From Chionoecetes opilio (Eukaryota; Arthropoda; Malacostraca; Decapoda; Majidae): a stretch of 64,000 nucleotides of DNA. Made by a program: the position numbers and the translations under genes. Location of the stretch: the NCBI GenBank assembly GCA_016584305.1, contig JACEEZ010012027.1, positions 35,749 through 99,748 of the forward strand, written 5' to 3'. The notes beneath the pieces were generated by a model that did no database searches, was not told where the DNA came from, and was given only the letters and a program-made list of their open reading frames with translations. Positions 23,085-33,389 of the stretch are shown one piece after another. The number at the start of each line of letters is the position of its first letter. Position 1 is the stretch's first letter.

Positions 23085-23925
23085 TTGCTTGCGGAGGATG
23101 AATGGCAGCTCCAGAGGATTTTGAATGAATCTTGCAGGTTGTATAAAAGAAGAAATCACAGTGAATGTTGGGAAAAGAAAGGCAATGTTTTTTTGAGAGG
23201 AAGGAAGAAGAGGTGATTGACTGTCTTGCACCTTGTAGAGTGAGTGTGCTGGTAGTGGGAAGACATGAGGCATTGTTAGGTGGCGATAGAATGGAAGAAG
23301 TGAAGAAGATTAAGTACTTTTAAACTGTTATGTAAACATGGAGATAATGGAGAAAAAGAGTGAACTGTAAATAAGTGGTTGTGTCTTAGAATCATTTCCA
23401 AGGAAATGAAAGGAAGGAATGTGTCCATGGAGTCTGAGGAGAAAGGTCTGAGGAATAGTATCTTCATATGCAGACTTTGATGTATGGATTAGAAGTGACT
23501 TGGATGTGGAACAGGGCACGGGAGTTAAGAACGTTTGCTGTAGAAATGAAATATCTGAGAGGGGCATGTAGAGTGATAAGATGGGATGGTATGAGCAATG
23601 AGAGTATGTAGGAAAGATGTGGCATTGACTTGAACAGGTCGTGTGTGCAGATAGAGTGAAGTGTGGAGTGGTGGAATGAGTGATTAGAAGTGCTTGTGAG
23701 ATGGTTTTGACACATTGAAAGGATGAAAATAGAAGAGTTTGTGAGTGAAATTGAAGGTCCAAATAGGAGAGGAAGGATAGAAGGCTAAGTTAAGGGGATA
23801 TATGAGTGAGACAAGTTACAGGGGGAGGGAGGGGGCTTGAACAGGCGAGTGTTTGGATAGGGAGAGGTGGAGGCTTTTCTGACGTGGCCATCCCCTTGAG
23901 TGTGTGAGTGCAGTCCTTAACTAAT
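23085..23925 (+). pseudogene. decayed LINE reverse transcriptase C-terminal fragment
   Basis: Plus-strand fragments in shifting frames read LLAEDEWQLQRILNE (just after motif C), GLEVTWMWNRARELRTFAVE, KYLRGACRVIRWDGMSNES, LVRWFHIERM-like, FVSEIEGPNRRGR and ERWRLF before a run-out near 23920. This order matches the thumb and C-terminal part of a LINE RT. Several stops and frameshifts make it a pseudogene. Its family differs from the CR1 copies. It resembles the 41030-41285 fragment. Confidence 0.75.
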
Positions 23926-24913
23926 AGCAGAACCATCTCCATAAATATAGGAAAAGTGCTACAGTTTTCATCAAAATTTTACTTATAGAGTCCTTGTGCA
24001 AAGCCAAAAGGAGCATGGAAGTGAACAAGTTGTTGCTCCCAAACAAAAGATTATAAATAAAAACTGGACTCTATACTTTCCGATGCCTCAGCAAAAAAAA
24101 ATATAAAATGGAGTGAGGTTTTGATATTGTGATGGCTGAAAGGTTTTTAACTATACCCTTAAGGCAATAGACTGTTCATCCCTCTGCCAATTATAATGTC
24201 AGTTTGTGTGTCCTTTCAAGAATATTCTGCTTGTGTTGCTGCAATCATAAACATGATACATTAAATACAGAGTTATTATAGAACAGTGTATTCAATGTAA
24301 GACAACACTTATAAATACATTGCCTCCTTCTCATCACTTTTTAAGCTGAGTTTCTGACCTACCGTATTTTACGGCTTATAAGACGCTGCATCTTGGAAGA
24401 CGCACCCTGATTTTGGAAAGAAATTTCTAAGAAAAATAACAATATAGACCACCAAAACTGCTGTTGGATATAGTCATTTTCACACAAGAACACACTCACT
24501 ATTCATTATCTTCATTCAGCACTGCTCATCAGCCTTTCTAGCTTATATGCGATAGTATAAGTAAATCGTCATGTTGGCTGGCTGAACATGCACATGCAGG
24601 TCGGGCGGCGGGAGTGAAAATAAACCCTACCGCAGCGGTGTGCAGCTGCGTGCTTGCCTGGCGTGCCGATCAGCTGAGTCTGGCTTTGTCGTCCTGAGTG
24701 TAAACACCTCTCTCGTCCTCCCATGCCTCACTACGTTGCCTGCCTCCTGTGCTTCACCACGTATTGTTTGAATTTTCTTGTATGCGTGTAGTACTTGTGG
24801 TGGCTGCATGTACATAAGTATACAAACTTTCATCTTATGTAACAAACAAAGTTCCTTATACACGGAATGGCTGTTGGCGCCAATCTGCCGAGGCGGAATG
24901 GCTCCCGCCAGTA

Positions 24914-25995
24914 CAGGGAGGTCCCGAAGATACGAGCAGTTAGGTTCCACCTGGCATACTCGTAAAGCGAAACACATAACTAATGGTAAAATATAGGTTT
25001 GGTTCCAGGACCCCATCAATTAAAAGAAAAAAAAAAAAAAAAAAAAAAAAAACATGTTTTTCAAGCTTAAATTTAAAACTATAGCAAACACAACAAACTC
25101 TCAATCTCTCAAATATAGGGCTCTATATACCATACTACCGCACCACCACACCACCACACAAAACACAGTGAATTAAGAGTGTGACAGCACAGTAGGACAG
25201 CACAAATAAATCACAATAAGCACATTAATTAAACCAGCAAATCACTAAAATAGACTCACAAGGCACAATACATACAAGCAACAAAGACGTTGTATGTATA
25301 CCATTGATACACTAGACTCGAGAGGGTAGGGTAGGTAAGGGACAAGGGAGGGGTGCGCAGACCTCTTCCACTGCCCACAAACTCGTCTCTGCGCATCTGA
25401 ATCATTGTACATCGTTCAGTCCATCGTTCACTTTTCCTCACGTTTTCCCCAACTGAGACACACGAGAGCTGGCTATTTCCACCTCTCACACCCTCCCCAC
25501 ACACCCACACACACGCGGCACATCTTCCTGCACCTCTCACTCACCTCGTCTATGACTTCGTCGTACATTTTGACGTATTTTCACGCTAAAACAAGGCTCG
25601 AGATAGGTTGGCAAGCGAGTGTTGTTGTTGTCCACCTGCAGTGTTACCAACAGGGATGTGAATTTTTGTAGGCCACATTGTCGTACCGAGCCACCAGAAT
25701 TATCACATTTTCAGATTGATTATCGTACAACCTTAGGTTAAAATCATATAGTCAGTAAATTACTTTATAATTTTAGTAAATAACTTGTAATTTACTTTAG
25801 TAAATAACTTGTAATTTACTTTAGTAAATAACTTTTAATTTACTCTAGTAAATAACTTGGTAATTTTACTCACCCCAGTTTGAATGTGGTAGTATTGGAT
25901 TTTCGATCTCGTATATTGAAAATAGACCCTTATTTACACATTTCGTACCATCGGATTCTCGTATATCGAATGCTTGTATAACGGGACCCTCCCTG
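24914..25995. mobile_element. TA-flanked Tigger-like element, family A copy 3 (inverted)
   Basis: CAGGGAGGTCCCGAAGATAC follows TA (24912-24913), and GGGACCCTCCCTG precedes TA (25996-25997). The interior is the reverse complement of copy 2. Near 25742-25870 a 23-bp AGTAAATAACTTGTAATTTA-type unit is expanded to several copies compared with one or two in other members. Confidence 0.88.
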
Positions 25996-26062
25996 TACCG
26001 CAGTAAATAGCACAGCGTGAAGACAGATTAATTGATTTGAATGTCTTATGGTATTTGAAATA

Positions 26063-26697
26063 CACACAAACCTTGATTTCCCGGATATCGGATTTGCCGG
26101 ACAAAATCCGAGGTCCGGGGATACGTATGTCAGTCTCGGACAATTTTTTTTAATTTTTTTTTTATTTATTATTTTTTTTTTTTTACGTTGAAATGCCTGG
26201 TCCTGTTCGTAAATTGACCAAGTTGTCCGGCGGTCCAAGCGTCTCCTGTCACCCCTGGTCAGTGTCCGCGCCTCCCGCCAGGTGGCAGCATGCTCAGCGG
26301 TCGTATTGTTTACATTTGGGCACACAACATTCACGGTTCACCTGCACAGCCTCCGTCAGTCACCTGACTCCCACTGCCCCTGGTGCAAGAACATTTCTGA
26401 GACTATTGAACACTTTCTGCTGCCTCCCGCCAGGTGGCAGCATGCTCAGCAGTCGTATTGTTTACATTTGGGCACACGACACTCATGGTTCACCTGCACA
26501 GCCTCCGTTAGTCCCCTGACCCCCACTGCCCCTGGTGCAGGAACGTCTCTGAGACTATTGAACACTTTCTGCTGCCTCCCGCCAGGTGGCTGCATGCTCA
26601 GCGGACTTAAAAGTCCGCAGCGGGGTAGTTGATATTGTCGGTTGCCGGACAGTAAATACTAGAGTAGGATAAACGTCCGGGGCTGGGTAATGGCATC

Positions 26698-26743
<46 letters not shown>

Positions 26744-26814
26744 GCGATTCCCGGACTTTTGCGGTTCCCGGACCAGTGCTCCCCCTATTAGTCCGGGAAA
26801 TCGAGGTTTGTGTG
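26063..26814. mobile_element. TA-flanked element with CACACAAACCTYGATTTCCC termini
   Basis: CACACAAACCTTGATTTCCC follows TA (26061-26062), and its inverse GGGAAATCGAGGTTTGTGTG precedes TA (26815-26816). A long poly-T tract (26702-26739) and a tandem array occupy the interior. There is no transposase. Confidence 0.83.
26270..26632 (+). repeat. tandem array (unit about 152 bp) built from a LINE zinc-knuckle coding segment
   Basis: GCCAGGTGGCAGCATGCTCA-type sequence recurs at about 26276, 26429 and 26580. One frame of the unit encodes TVHLHSLRQSPDSHCPWC then ISETIEHFLL. That is the CPxC-x(n)-ETxxHxLL pattern of the C-terminal zinc-binding segment found after the RT in some LINEs. The array has two and a third copies inside the nested element. 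Confidence 0.75.
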
Positions 26815-26976
26815 TACTTGTAACAGATAAGTACTGAGGTTATATCATATAAGAGGCTGAATTGAATAGCTACCTAAGCTAACCTCCTACAACATTTGTC
26901 TTGAAAGACGCATGAGTATTTTTCATGGTATTTTTTGGGGAAAAAGTGCGTTTTATAAGCCATAAAATACGGTATA

Positions 26977-27741
26977 CACTGGTACCTTGACTTACGAGTG
27001 CCCCAACTTACGAGTTTTCCGAGTTACGAGCAGTCGCTCGATCGATTTTTTGCTTTGAGTTGCGAGCCTAAATCAGAGTTATGAGCGATTTTTATTTATT
27101 TATTTTTAATTTTTTTTTATGAGCGAGCTACAGATACGCCACCGCTAGTTGGCGCAGCGAACGCCACAACATCCGCCCAGCATCCCGCGTCTCACTCGTT
27201 CACTTCACGTGGTTACCTCGCCGTGGAAGCATCTCTGTTGTGTTGTGCTCACACAGGCGAATGCAAATGGTGGAGGGTGAGTGCAGTACGTTTAGCGGCA
27301 GTTCCACCCACAGCTGTTTCCAACAGCTGATACACAGAGTATAAACACTGGCGAATCCAAATGGCGGAGGGTGAGTGCAGAACGTTTAGCGGCAGTTCCA
27401 CCCACAGCTGTTTCCAACAGCTGATACACAGAGTGTAAACACTGGCGAATGCAAATGGGCGGAGGTGAGTGCAGTATGTTTAGCGGCAGTTTCCACCCAC
27501 AGCTGTTTCCAACAGCTGATACACAGAGTGTAAACAGTGGTGAATGCAAATGGTGGAGGGTGAGTCCCTCCAGTCCAGTCATATAGGTACAGTAAAAAAA
27601 TTGGGGTTGTTTTTTGGGGGCTGGAACGGATTAATGGTATTTCAATTAATTTCAATGGGGAAAATTGATTTGATATACGAGCAAATTGAGTTACGAGCTC
27701 GATCAATGAACGAATTAAACTCGAAAGCCAAGGTACCACTG
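26977..27741. mobile_element. Tigger-like element with CAGTGGTACCTTGACTTACG termini, copy 1
   Basis: TA (26975-26976) precedes CACTGGTACCTTGACTTACG, and GCCAAGGTACCACTG precedes TA (27742-27743). It sits directly against the CCGTATTTTACGG element, so two TA duplications are adjacent (TATA at 26973-26976). The interior has a roughly 103-bp unit (GCGGCAGTTCCACCCACAGC, CAACAGCTGATACACAGAGT) in about three copies from 27245 to 27560. Copy 2 (31123-31684) has only one. Confidence 0.88.
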
Positions 27742-27743
27742 TA

Positions 27744-28271
27744 TTATAATAGATTCTAATTTGCCCTTACAGAATACTTTTTTTATCAGTGAATTATGAA
27801 CAATACATCTTGTTCTTGATATCATAGGTGCTAGGAAGAGTACAGAACAAGAATCTAACGAAAAATCATTTATCAGTATTGCTGGGTTATTATTATTTTT
27901 TCTGCTGTTTCATGTGCAATTATTTTATTCATATCTCTAAAAGTTTATCTCCAGAAGTTTCTATTTTATTTAGAGGGGTGAATTTCCGTGAATGACAAAA
28001 TAACTGTATGAGGAATTTTTCATCATTACATTTGAGGGTAGTAGCAGGATAATTAGGTTGCATGATGGAAGCATGGACAGTGAGTAAGGAAGTAAAGGTG
28101 GCACTCAGAAATAGCATAATAGTTCCAAGAGTATCATGTGCAAGTTTGACCTGAACGTGGAATAATATGTGAGATTCAAACTATGGAAATAACTTACTTA
28201 TGAGATGGTTGTGGTGTAAACAGAATGAGTGGAGGGTAATAAGAATGTACATGAAGATTTGGTATGGTTAG
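27744..28271. other. unassigned AT-rich spacer
   Basis: No supported frame, TIR pair or tRNA-like box. It is the left outer flank of the 12-kb element. Confidence 0.35.
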
Positions 28272-28519
28272 TAATAGTACTGCAGATATATGAATACATT
28301 GTGATTTTAATGATAGAAGCATGAAACTTGGTACACAGTTAGGGCATGCCTATGGGAAGATATTTTGCTATAGGGCCATCGGCGATTTGCCCTGTGACGC
28401 AATTGGCGGCCATTTCCTAAGATGGCCGCCATCAGCTGTTATAGCCCCTCTGAAATGTTAGCTAAACTCTATTTTAGTGATAATAGAATTATTTATTGGT
28501 ATTATGTACATCTTATCAA

Positions 28520-29413
28520 TCTATAATAATATAAGCGAAAGTGTGTGTGTGGTATAGGTTCCGCCCCCCGTGGCGCAAACACCTCATATGGCACATTTTT
28601 GGAATCAGGTTGACCAGGGGAAGGTCATAAGCCCACTTATGAGATGATCCGATCACTTTTTTTTTTTCTTTTTTTTTAGCAGCCTATTAGCGAGAATTGT
28701 GAAAACAAAAGTGGGTTGCGAGAATTGAGGAAACCTTGATGTAGGGTGATGGGTAATGGGTGAGTGAATGGGTGGGGTGATGGGTAATGGTGTGTGGGGT
28801 GATGGGTGAGTGAATGGGTGGGGGGTGATGGGTGATGGGTGAGGGAATAGGTGGGGGGTGATGGGTAATGGGTGAGTGAATGGGTGTGTGGTGATGGGTA
28901 ATGGGTGGAGGGTGATGGGTAATGGGTGAGTGAATGGGTGGGGGGTGATGGGTAATGGGTGAGTGAATGGGTGTGTGGTGATGGGTAATGGGTGGGGGGT
29001 GATGGGTAATGGGTGAGTGAATGGGTGGGGGGTGATGGGTAATGGGTGAGTGAATGGGTGGGGGGTGATGGGTAATGGGTGAGTGAATGGGTGGGGGGTT
29101 ATGGGTAATGGGTGAGTGAATGGGGGGGGGTGATGGGTAATGGGTGAGTGAATGGGTGGGGGGTGATGGGTAATGGGTGAGTGAATGGGTGGGAGGTGAT
29201 GGGTAATGGGTGAGTGAATGGGTGGGGTGTGATGGGTAATGGGTAATGGGTGAGTGAAAGGGTGGGGGGAATACATACATTTCTACATCCAAGATTTCAG
29301 GAAAGTTAGAAGGGGCTATCTGGAGAATCCATGTTTGGTGGGCCGAAGGCCCACCAATAGCCCTCCGCAGGAGCTAGCCAAAAAGTCCGCCCGGAGGGCG
29401 GCTTTGCGGCTAG
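28520..29413 (+). mobile_element. non-autonomous Helitron
   Basis: It starts TCTATAATAATATAAGCGAA and ends with a GC-rich hairpin (CCGCCCGGAGGGCGG, 29387-29401 region) followed eight bases later by CTAG at 29410-29413. It lies exactly between A (28519) and T (29414) with no TSD, as Helitrons do. The other arm of the surrounding 12-kb element carries the uninterrupted sequence (CTTATCAATAGTTTATATAA in inverse near 40086-40106), an empty-site control. Most of its body is a minisatellite. No Rep/helicase is present. Confidence 0.9.
28735..29268 (+). repeat. minisatellite, unit about 33 bp (GGGTGATGGGTAATGGGTGA...)
   Basis: About 15 copies of GGGTGATGGGTAATGGGTGA followed by GTGAATGGGTGGG, with deletions producing shorter units. 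It lies wholly inside the Helitron. The reverse-strand HSPITHHPPPI frame is an artefact. Confidence 0.97.
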
Positions 29414-29747
29414 TAGTTTATATTAGTCTAGTATGGTAGATAATTCCAAATATAGTCTTTCTAGGAAATCAGTCAGTGCAAAGTCCACCGCAGACACAGA
29501 GTGCAGTGCACTGCAGAGCAGCGTTCCGACAATTGCAGTGTCCTCTGCAGCCCTTCTTGCAACCACAACGTACGAGTTCCCTACAAGCTTTCGTGGCTTC
29601 TGCAGGGCCAGATTTAGGAGTGGGCAAGTGGGCAGCTGCCCAGGGGCCTCCACAAAATGGGGAAAACTGCCAAACTGGGGCCTGGCCGGGGCCTCCACAT
29701 ATTACTATTGTTTTTCTTATTTATATATTTACTTAATACTTCTGGTA

Positions 29748-30895
29748 TTATTCTAGTGTTTGCCCATACTCTCCCCTCTCCCCCAAACAAGTTTGAGGAC
29801 CTGGGCTAATGCAAGATATTTGGCTGGGCTACAAAATATGCGTCGCAACCAGAGCTGAGTAGTATTTAGATAAATTTGTATTTAAATACGTATTTAAATA
29901 CATTTATGTATTTAGAAATGTATTTATAAATACATTGGTTATCATGTATTTAAATACAGTATTTAAATATTTTTATGAGTATATACATTGTATTTAAATA
30001 CTCATAATATAAAAATGTAAATAACTTTTTTATCAGTTAATTTGGCCATAAACCCACCCAACTATCTGGCAACCCTGATGTTACAGTGAACCATGTTTTC
30101 CACTTTAAAGGAAATTTCCTTATTTTTAGGAAATTTAGGCCTGAGAAGGAAATTTCTAAGGAAACTAAAAAATCTAAGGAAATCCTAAGTAAATCCATTT
30201 TTTGGACATGTTAAAATTTGTGTATATTAAAAATGTATTTATAAATGTATTTAAATACAATTGATGTATTTAGTATTAAGTATTTAAATACATTCGTAAA
30301 ATGTATTTAATATTTAGTATTTAAATACATTTCTCCCATGTATTTAGTATTTAGTATTTAAATACATTCAATGTATTTAGTGCCCAGCTCTGGCGGCAAC
30401 CACATAGTTTTTGAGTGTAGTATAAATGGTCAAAATTCCCTAGATCTAGGGAAAATAGATTGCATTTCTTCTAAGTCCAGAGACGTGTGAACTAACGATC
30501 CTCACAAACAGAATGATAACCGGAGTGTCGAGCCCCCTCCCCCCACCCCTCCCACTTAGGATAAGGTCAAATTTTGTTAGGTTACCGGGGAGTCTAGAGG
30601 GGTGGAGCCGGTTAGAAGGTTAGGTTAGATTATCGGGTGATTATTGCTGAGAGGTTAGGTTAGATTACTGGGAGGTGGAGGGGAACGGAGCCCCCTCGCA
30701 AGGAGGTTAGGTTAAATTTTTCCTAGATCTAGGAAAATATACTCTAGATCTAGGGTATTTTGGCCCTTTTACATAATTCCAAAAATACGGGTTTCCGACG
30801 CAATATTTGCTCCCCACCCGAAAACCACGCATTCCCACAGGTTCCCAAGCTTGTTTGGGGAAAGGGGAAGAGTATGGGCAAACACTAGAATTTAC
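29748..30895. repeat. foldback element inside the hAT
   Basis: CTAGTGTTTGCCCATACTCT (about 29754) and its inverse AGTATGGGCAAACACTAG (about 30871-30889) define arms of about 65 bp, including CCCCAAACAAG. The interior holds another MITE (29850-30392), GGTTA repeats, and CTAGATCTAGG palindromes near 30440-30750. Confidence 0.7.
29850..30392. mobile_element. hAT-like MITE rich in ATTTAAATAC motifs
   Basis: CAGAGCTGAGTAGTATTTAG opens it and the inverse CTAAATAC...CAGCTCTG closes it. The flanks GTCGCAAC (29842-29849) and GCGGCAAC (30393-30400) match at six of eight bases, compatible with a decayed 8-bp TSD. The body is dominated by GTATTTAAATACA-type palindromes. Confidence 0.65.
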
Positions 30896-31122
30896 CATAC
30901 CTCTTTGTATAATATATATATAATAAATTTCTTTTAATCAAGAGGCCTTAATTTTTAATCAAATTAATAATTTATCTTATATCCAACTGCCTAGATTGTG
31001 TTGCTTGATTGCTTTGATGCTTTAATCGGAAGCCAACAGCCTCTTTTTAGGTAGGCATGGCATCGACTGTAGCTAGGCTATAGCCAGTGGCTTAGGTTAT
31101 AGTTTCATATAATTTATATATA

Positions 31123-31684
31123 CAGTGGTACCTTGACTTACGAGTGCCCCAACTTACGAGTTTTCCGAGTTACGAGCAGTCGCTCGGTCAATTTTTTTGC
31201 TTTGAGTTGTGAGCCAAAATTCAAGTCACGAGCGATTTTTTTTTTTTTTTTTTACGAGCGAGCTTCAGATACGCCGCCGCTAGTTGGCGCAGCGAACGCC
31301 ACAACATCCCGCCCAGCATCCCGCGTCTCACTCGTTCACTTCACGTGGTTACCTCGCCGTGGAAGCATCTCTGTTGTGTTGTGCTCACACAGGCGAATGC
31401 AAATGGCGGAGGGTGAGTGCAGTACGTTTAGCGGCAGTTCCACCCACAGCTGTTTCCAACAGCTGATACACAGAGTATAAACACAGGCGAATGCAAATGG
31501 TGGAGGGTGAGTTCAGTACAGTCATATAGGTACAGTCAAAAAATTGGGGTGTTTTTTTGGGGGCTGGAATGGATTAATGGTATTTCAATTAATTTCAATG
31601 GGGAAAACTGATTTGATATACGTGCAAATTGAGTTACGAGCTCGATCAATGAACTAATTAAACTCGTAAGTCAAGGTACCACTG
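31123..31684. mobile_element. Tigger-like element with CAGTGGTACCTTGACTTACG termini, copy 2
   Basis: TA (31121-31122) precedes CAGTGGTACCTTGACTTACG, and the inverse GTAAGTCAAGGTACCACTG precedes TA (31685-31686). It matches 26977-27741 closely apart from the tandem expansion there. It is nested in the hAT element. Confidence 0.93.
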
Positions 31685-33389
31685 TACAAGAAAAATATTC
31701 ATTAAAAATTAATTAACCTCGAAAGTAACTCCCGTCAGTAAATTTCATATCAACCAAATTTCTAGGCAGTGAGCTCAATTTTCAGAAAATATGGGGCTTA
31801 GGCTACTCTTATACTTCATACTTTTAACAAGGGGTGACCCGATTCATAGTCTCGCAATATCAATGTGTTACTTCTCAATCTGAATACTTCATTGAGCTGT
31901 GTCCACTTAAAAAAAAAAATCTTTACCCAGTTAGGTGATAGAGTACCCCAATTTTGTCACAATATACTATAGCTAATATACTTTCTCAATTTAACTTTGT
32001 TTATTGCTTCAAAATGCTCCTAAAAAGGCTAAAATTTCAAAAAAATCCCCCGGAACCCCCAGCTGCTCAGTCTTGCTTCGCTCGGCACCCCATACTTTGT
32101 AAAATTTTGTAATGAACGGGGGCCTCCCAACAGAGGCTGCCCAGGGGCCTCCACAGGTCTAAATCCGGCCCTAGGCTTCTGGTAGGGTTGTCCAGCATAT
32201 TTCGTTGCCATCTTGGACCTTGTTCCACTCCCATTCACTTGGAGATGGAAGCTCTGGAGCTGCGATCATCATCTGTGCCCAGCAGTAACCAGCTTGGTAG
32301 GCAGCCCTCTTGATGTGCTGGTAGAGTGCAGCCTGTGTAGGAGGGAGACCATCTATTGCTCTGTCTTTCTGGGTGAACAGTTCCTTCCTTGCCTTGTTGA
32401 CACACTCCTGACTACTGGTACGATCATATAACAGGACCACAAATCGTTCCAGTGGCCCCAGCCATTCTTCTATTGACTGTGGGCTTGGAGACCACCTTTC
32501 AGCTTAGGAGGACATACAGCTTTCTCTATAACGTAGTGATGACAGATCTTGTTGCCTAGCTCATTTGAAATGTCCAACACACGGTCATATGAAATGCTCA
32601 GGCCCAGCTCATACAGATTGTCCACAAGTTTGCACTTTCGAGTTTTTGTGTGAATCATCACGTCTAGGTAGATAGGCAAAGGTGTTTCCCGTTCCTGGCT
32701 GAGCCTGGTTGTACTTGTAGTCCGATTTTCCCGATGCCTTACCAAACTGTTGTGCATCAGTAGCTGCGAAATGGTGAGAACTGGTTGTGGCACTGCTGAG
32801 GAACTTGACTGTGCTATGATGTTTGGTCCATTCAACACCATACCAACTAATGCCACAAGAGAAACTTGCTCAGAATCTTCCTGACATCTGGGTTCAAATG
32901 AACTACTGAATTGGTTTTTTATTTTGAAGATGCCTCTCCTCACTATGTTGGCAGCCCTGGCAAGATGAACAGCGTCAATGTCAGCATCAGGCTCGCATGC
33001 TTTGATCAATGCGGATCCAACATCTTCTTTGGCAATGAGGACCACATCTCTGCCTTGCTTATGAGCTGCTAAATCTGGAAGATAGCCCAATATTCTGTCT
33101 TTGAGCTTGGTGGAGTGGATGCGTCCTACTACCTCAATCCCAAGTAACTTAAATCTAATGCTGTACAGGTTCACCAGGTCTTTGAGTTTGAAGACGGGTG
33201 CAACTACAGCATCGTTACGGGCATCTTCAATATAGGATACCAGTTCAGCAAATGCAATGCCATGGTTCACGGTGTCCACATCAGACTCTTCAGATGTTCT
33301 TGTTTCTCTTGCTCTATTGTATAATGAGACCAGGCACTGTACATGTATTGGACACAAGAACATAAGAACAAAGAAAATAAGGAAGCTAC

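Larger units (their letters stand above)
24362..26972. mobile_element. TA-flanked element with CCGTATTTTACGG termini, containing two nested elements
   Basis: TA (24360-24361) precedes CCGTATTTTACGGCTTATAA, and the inverse TTATAAGCCATAAAATACGG precedes TA (26973-26974). Subterminal words (AAGACGCA and its inverse) support the pairing. Two other TA-flanked elements lie wholly inside (24914-25995 and 26063-26814), leaving about 0.78 kb of its own sequence with no transposase. Another terminus of this kind is at 52430-52447. Confidence 0.8.
29603..32173. mobile_element. hAT-type element with 8-bp TSD, containing nested elements
   Basis: Exact 8-bp repeats GGCTTCTG flank it (29595-29602 and 32174-32181). 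It opens CAGGGCCAGATTTAGG and closes with the inverse CTAAATCCGGCCCTA. The next subterminal words GCTGCCCAGGGGCCTCCACA occur in both ends. CAGGG-type termini with an 8-bp TSD are diagnostic of hAT. It interrupts the 12-kb element gene between LPEA and TKACREL. No transposase frame is visible. It contains a foldback (about 29748-30895) and a Tigger-like element (31123-31684). Confidence 0.88.

Noticed and set aside
23328..23762. 144-codon minus-strand Ser/His-rich frame
   Set aside because: It is antisense to a decayed LINE RT fragment readable on the plus strand.
28735..29268. CRISPR-like array of regular repeats
   Set aside because: The units are contiguous with no unique spacers and the context is eukaryotic. 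The same applies to the arrays at 15056 and 21963.
28653..29292. Two 200-codon minus-strand frames of HSPITHHPP repeats
   Set aside because: They are readings of the 33-bp minisatellite inside a Helitron.
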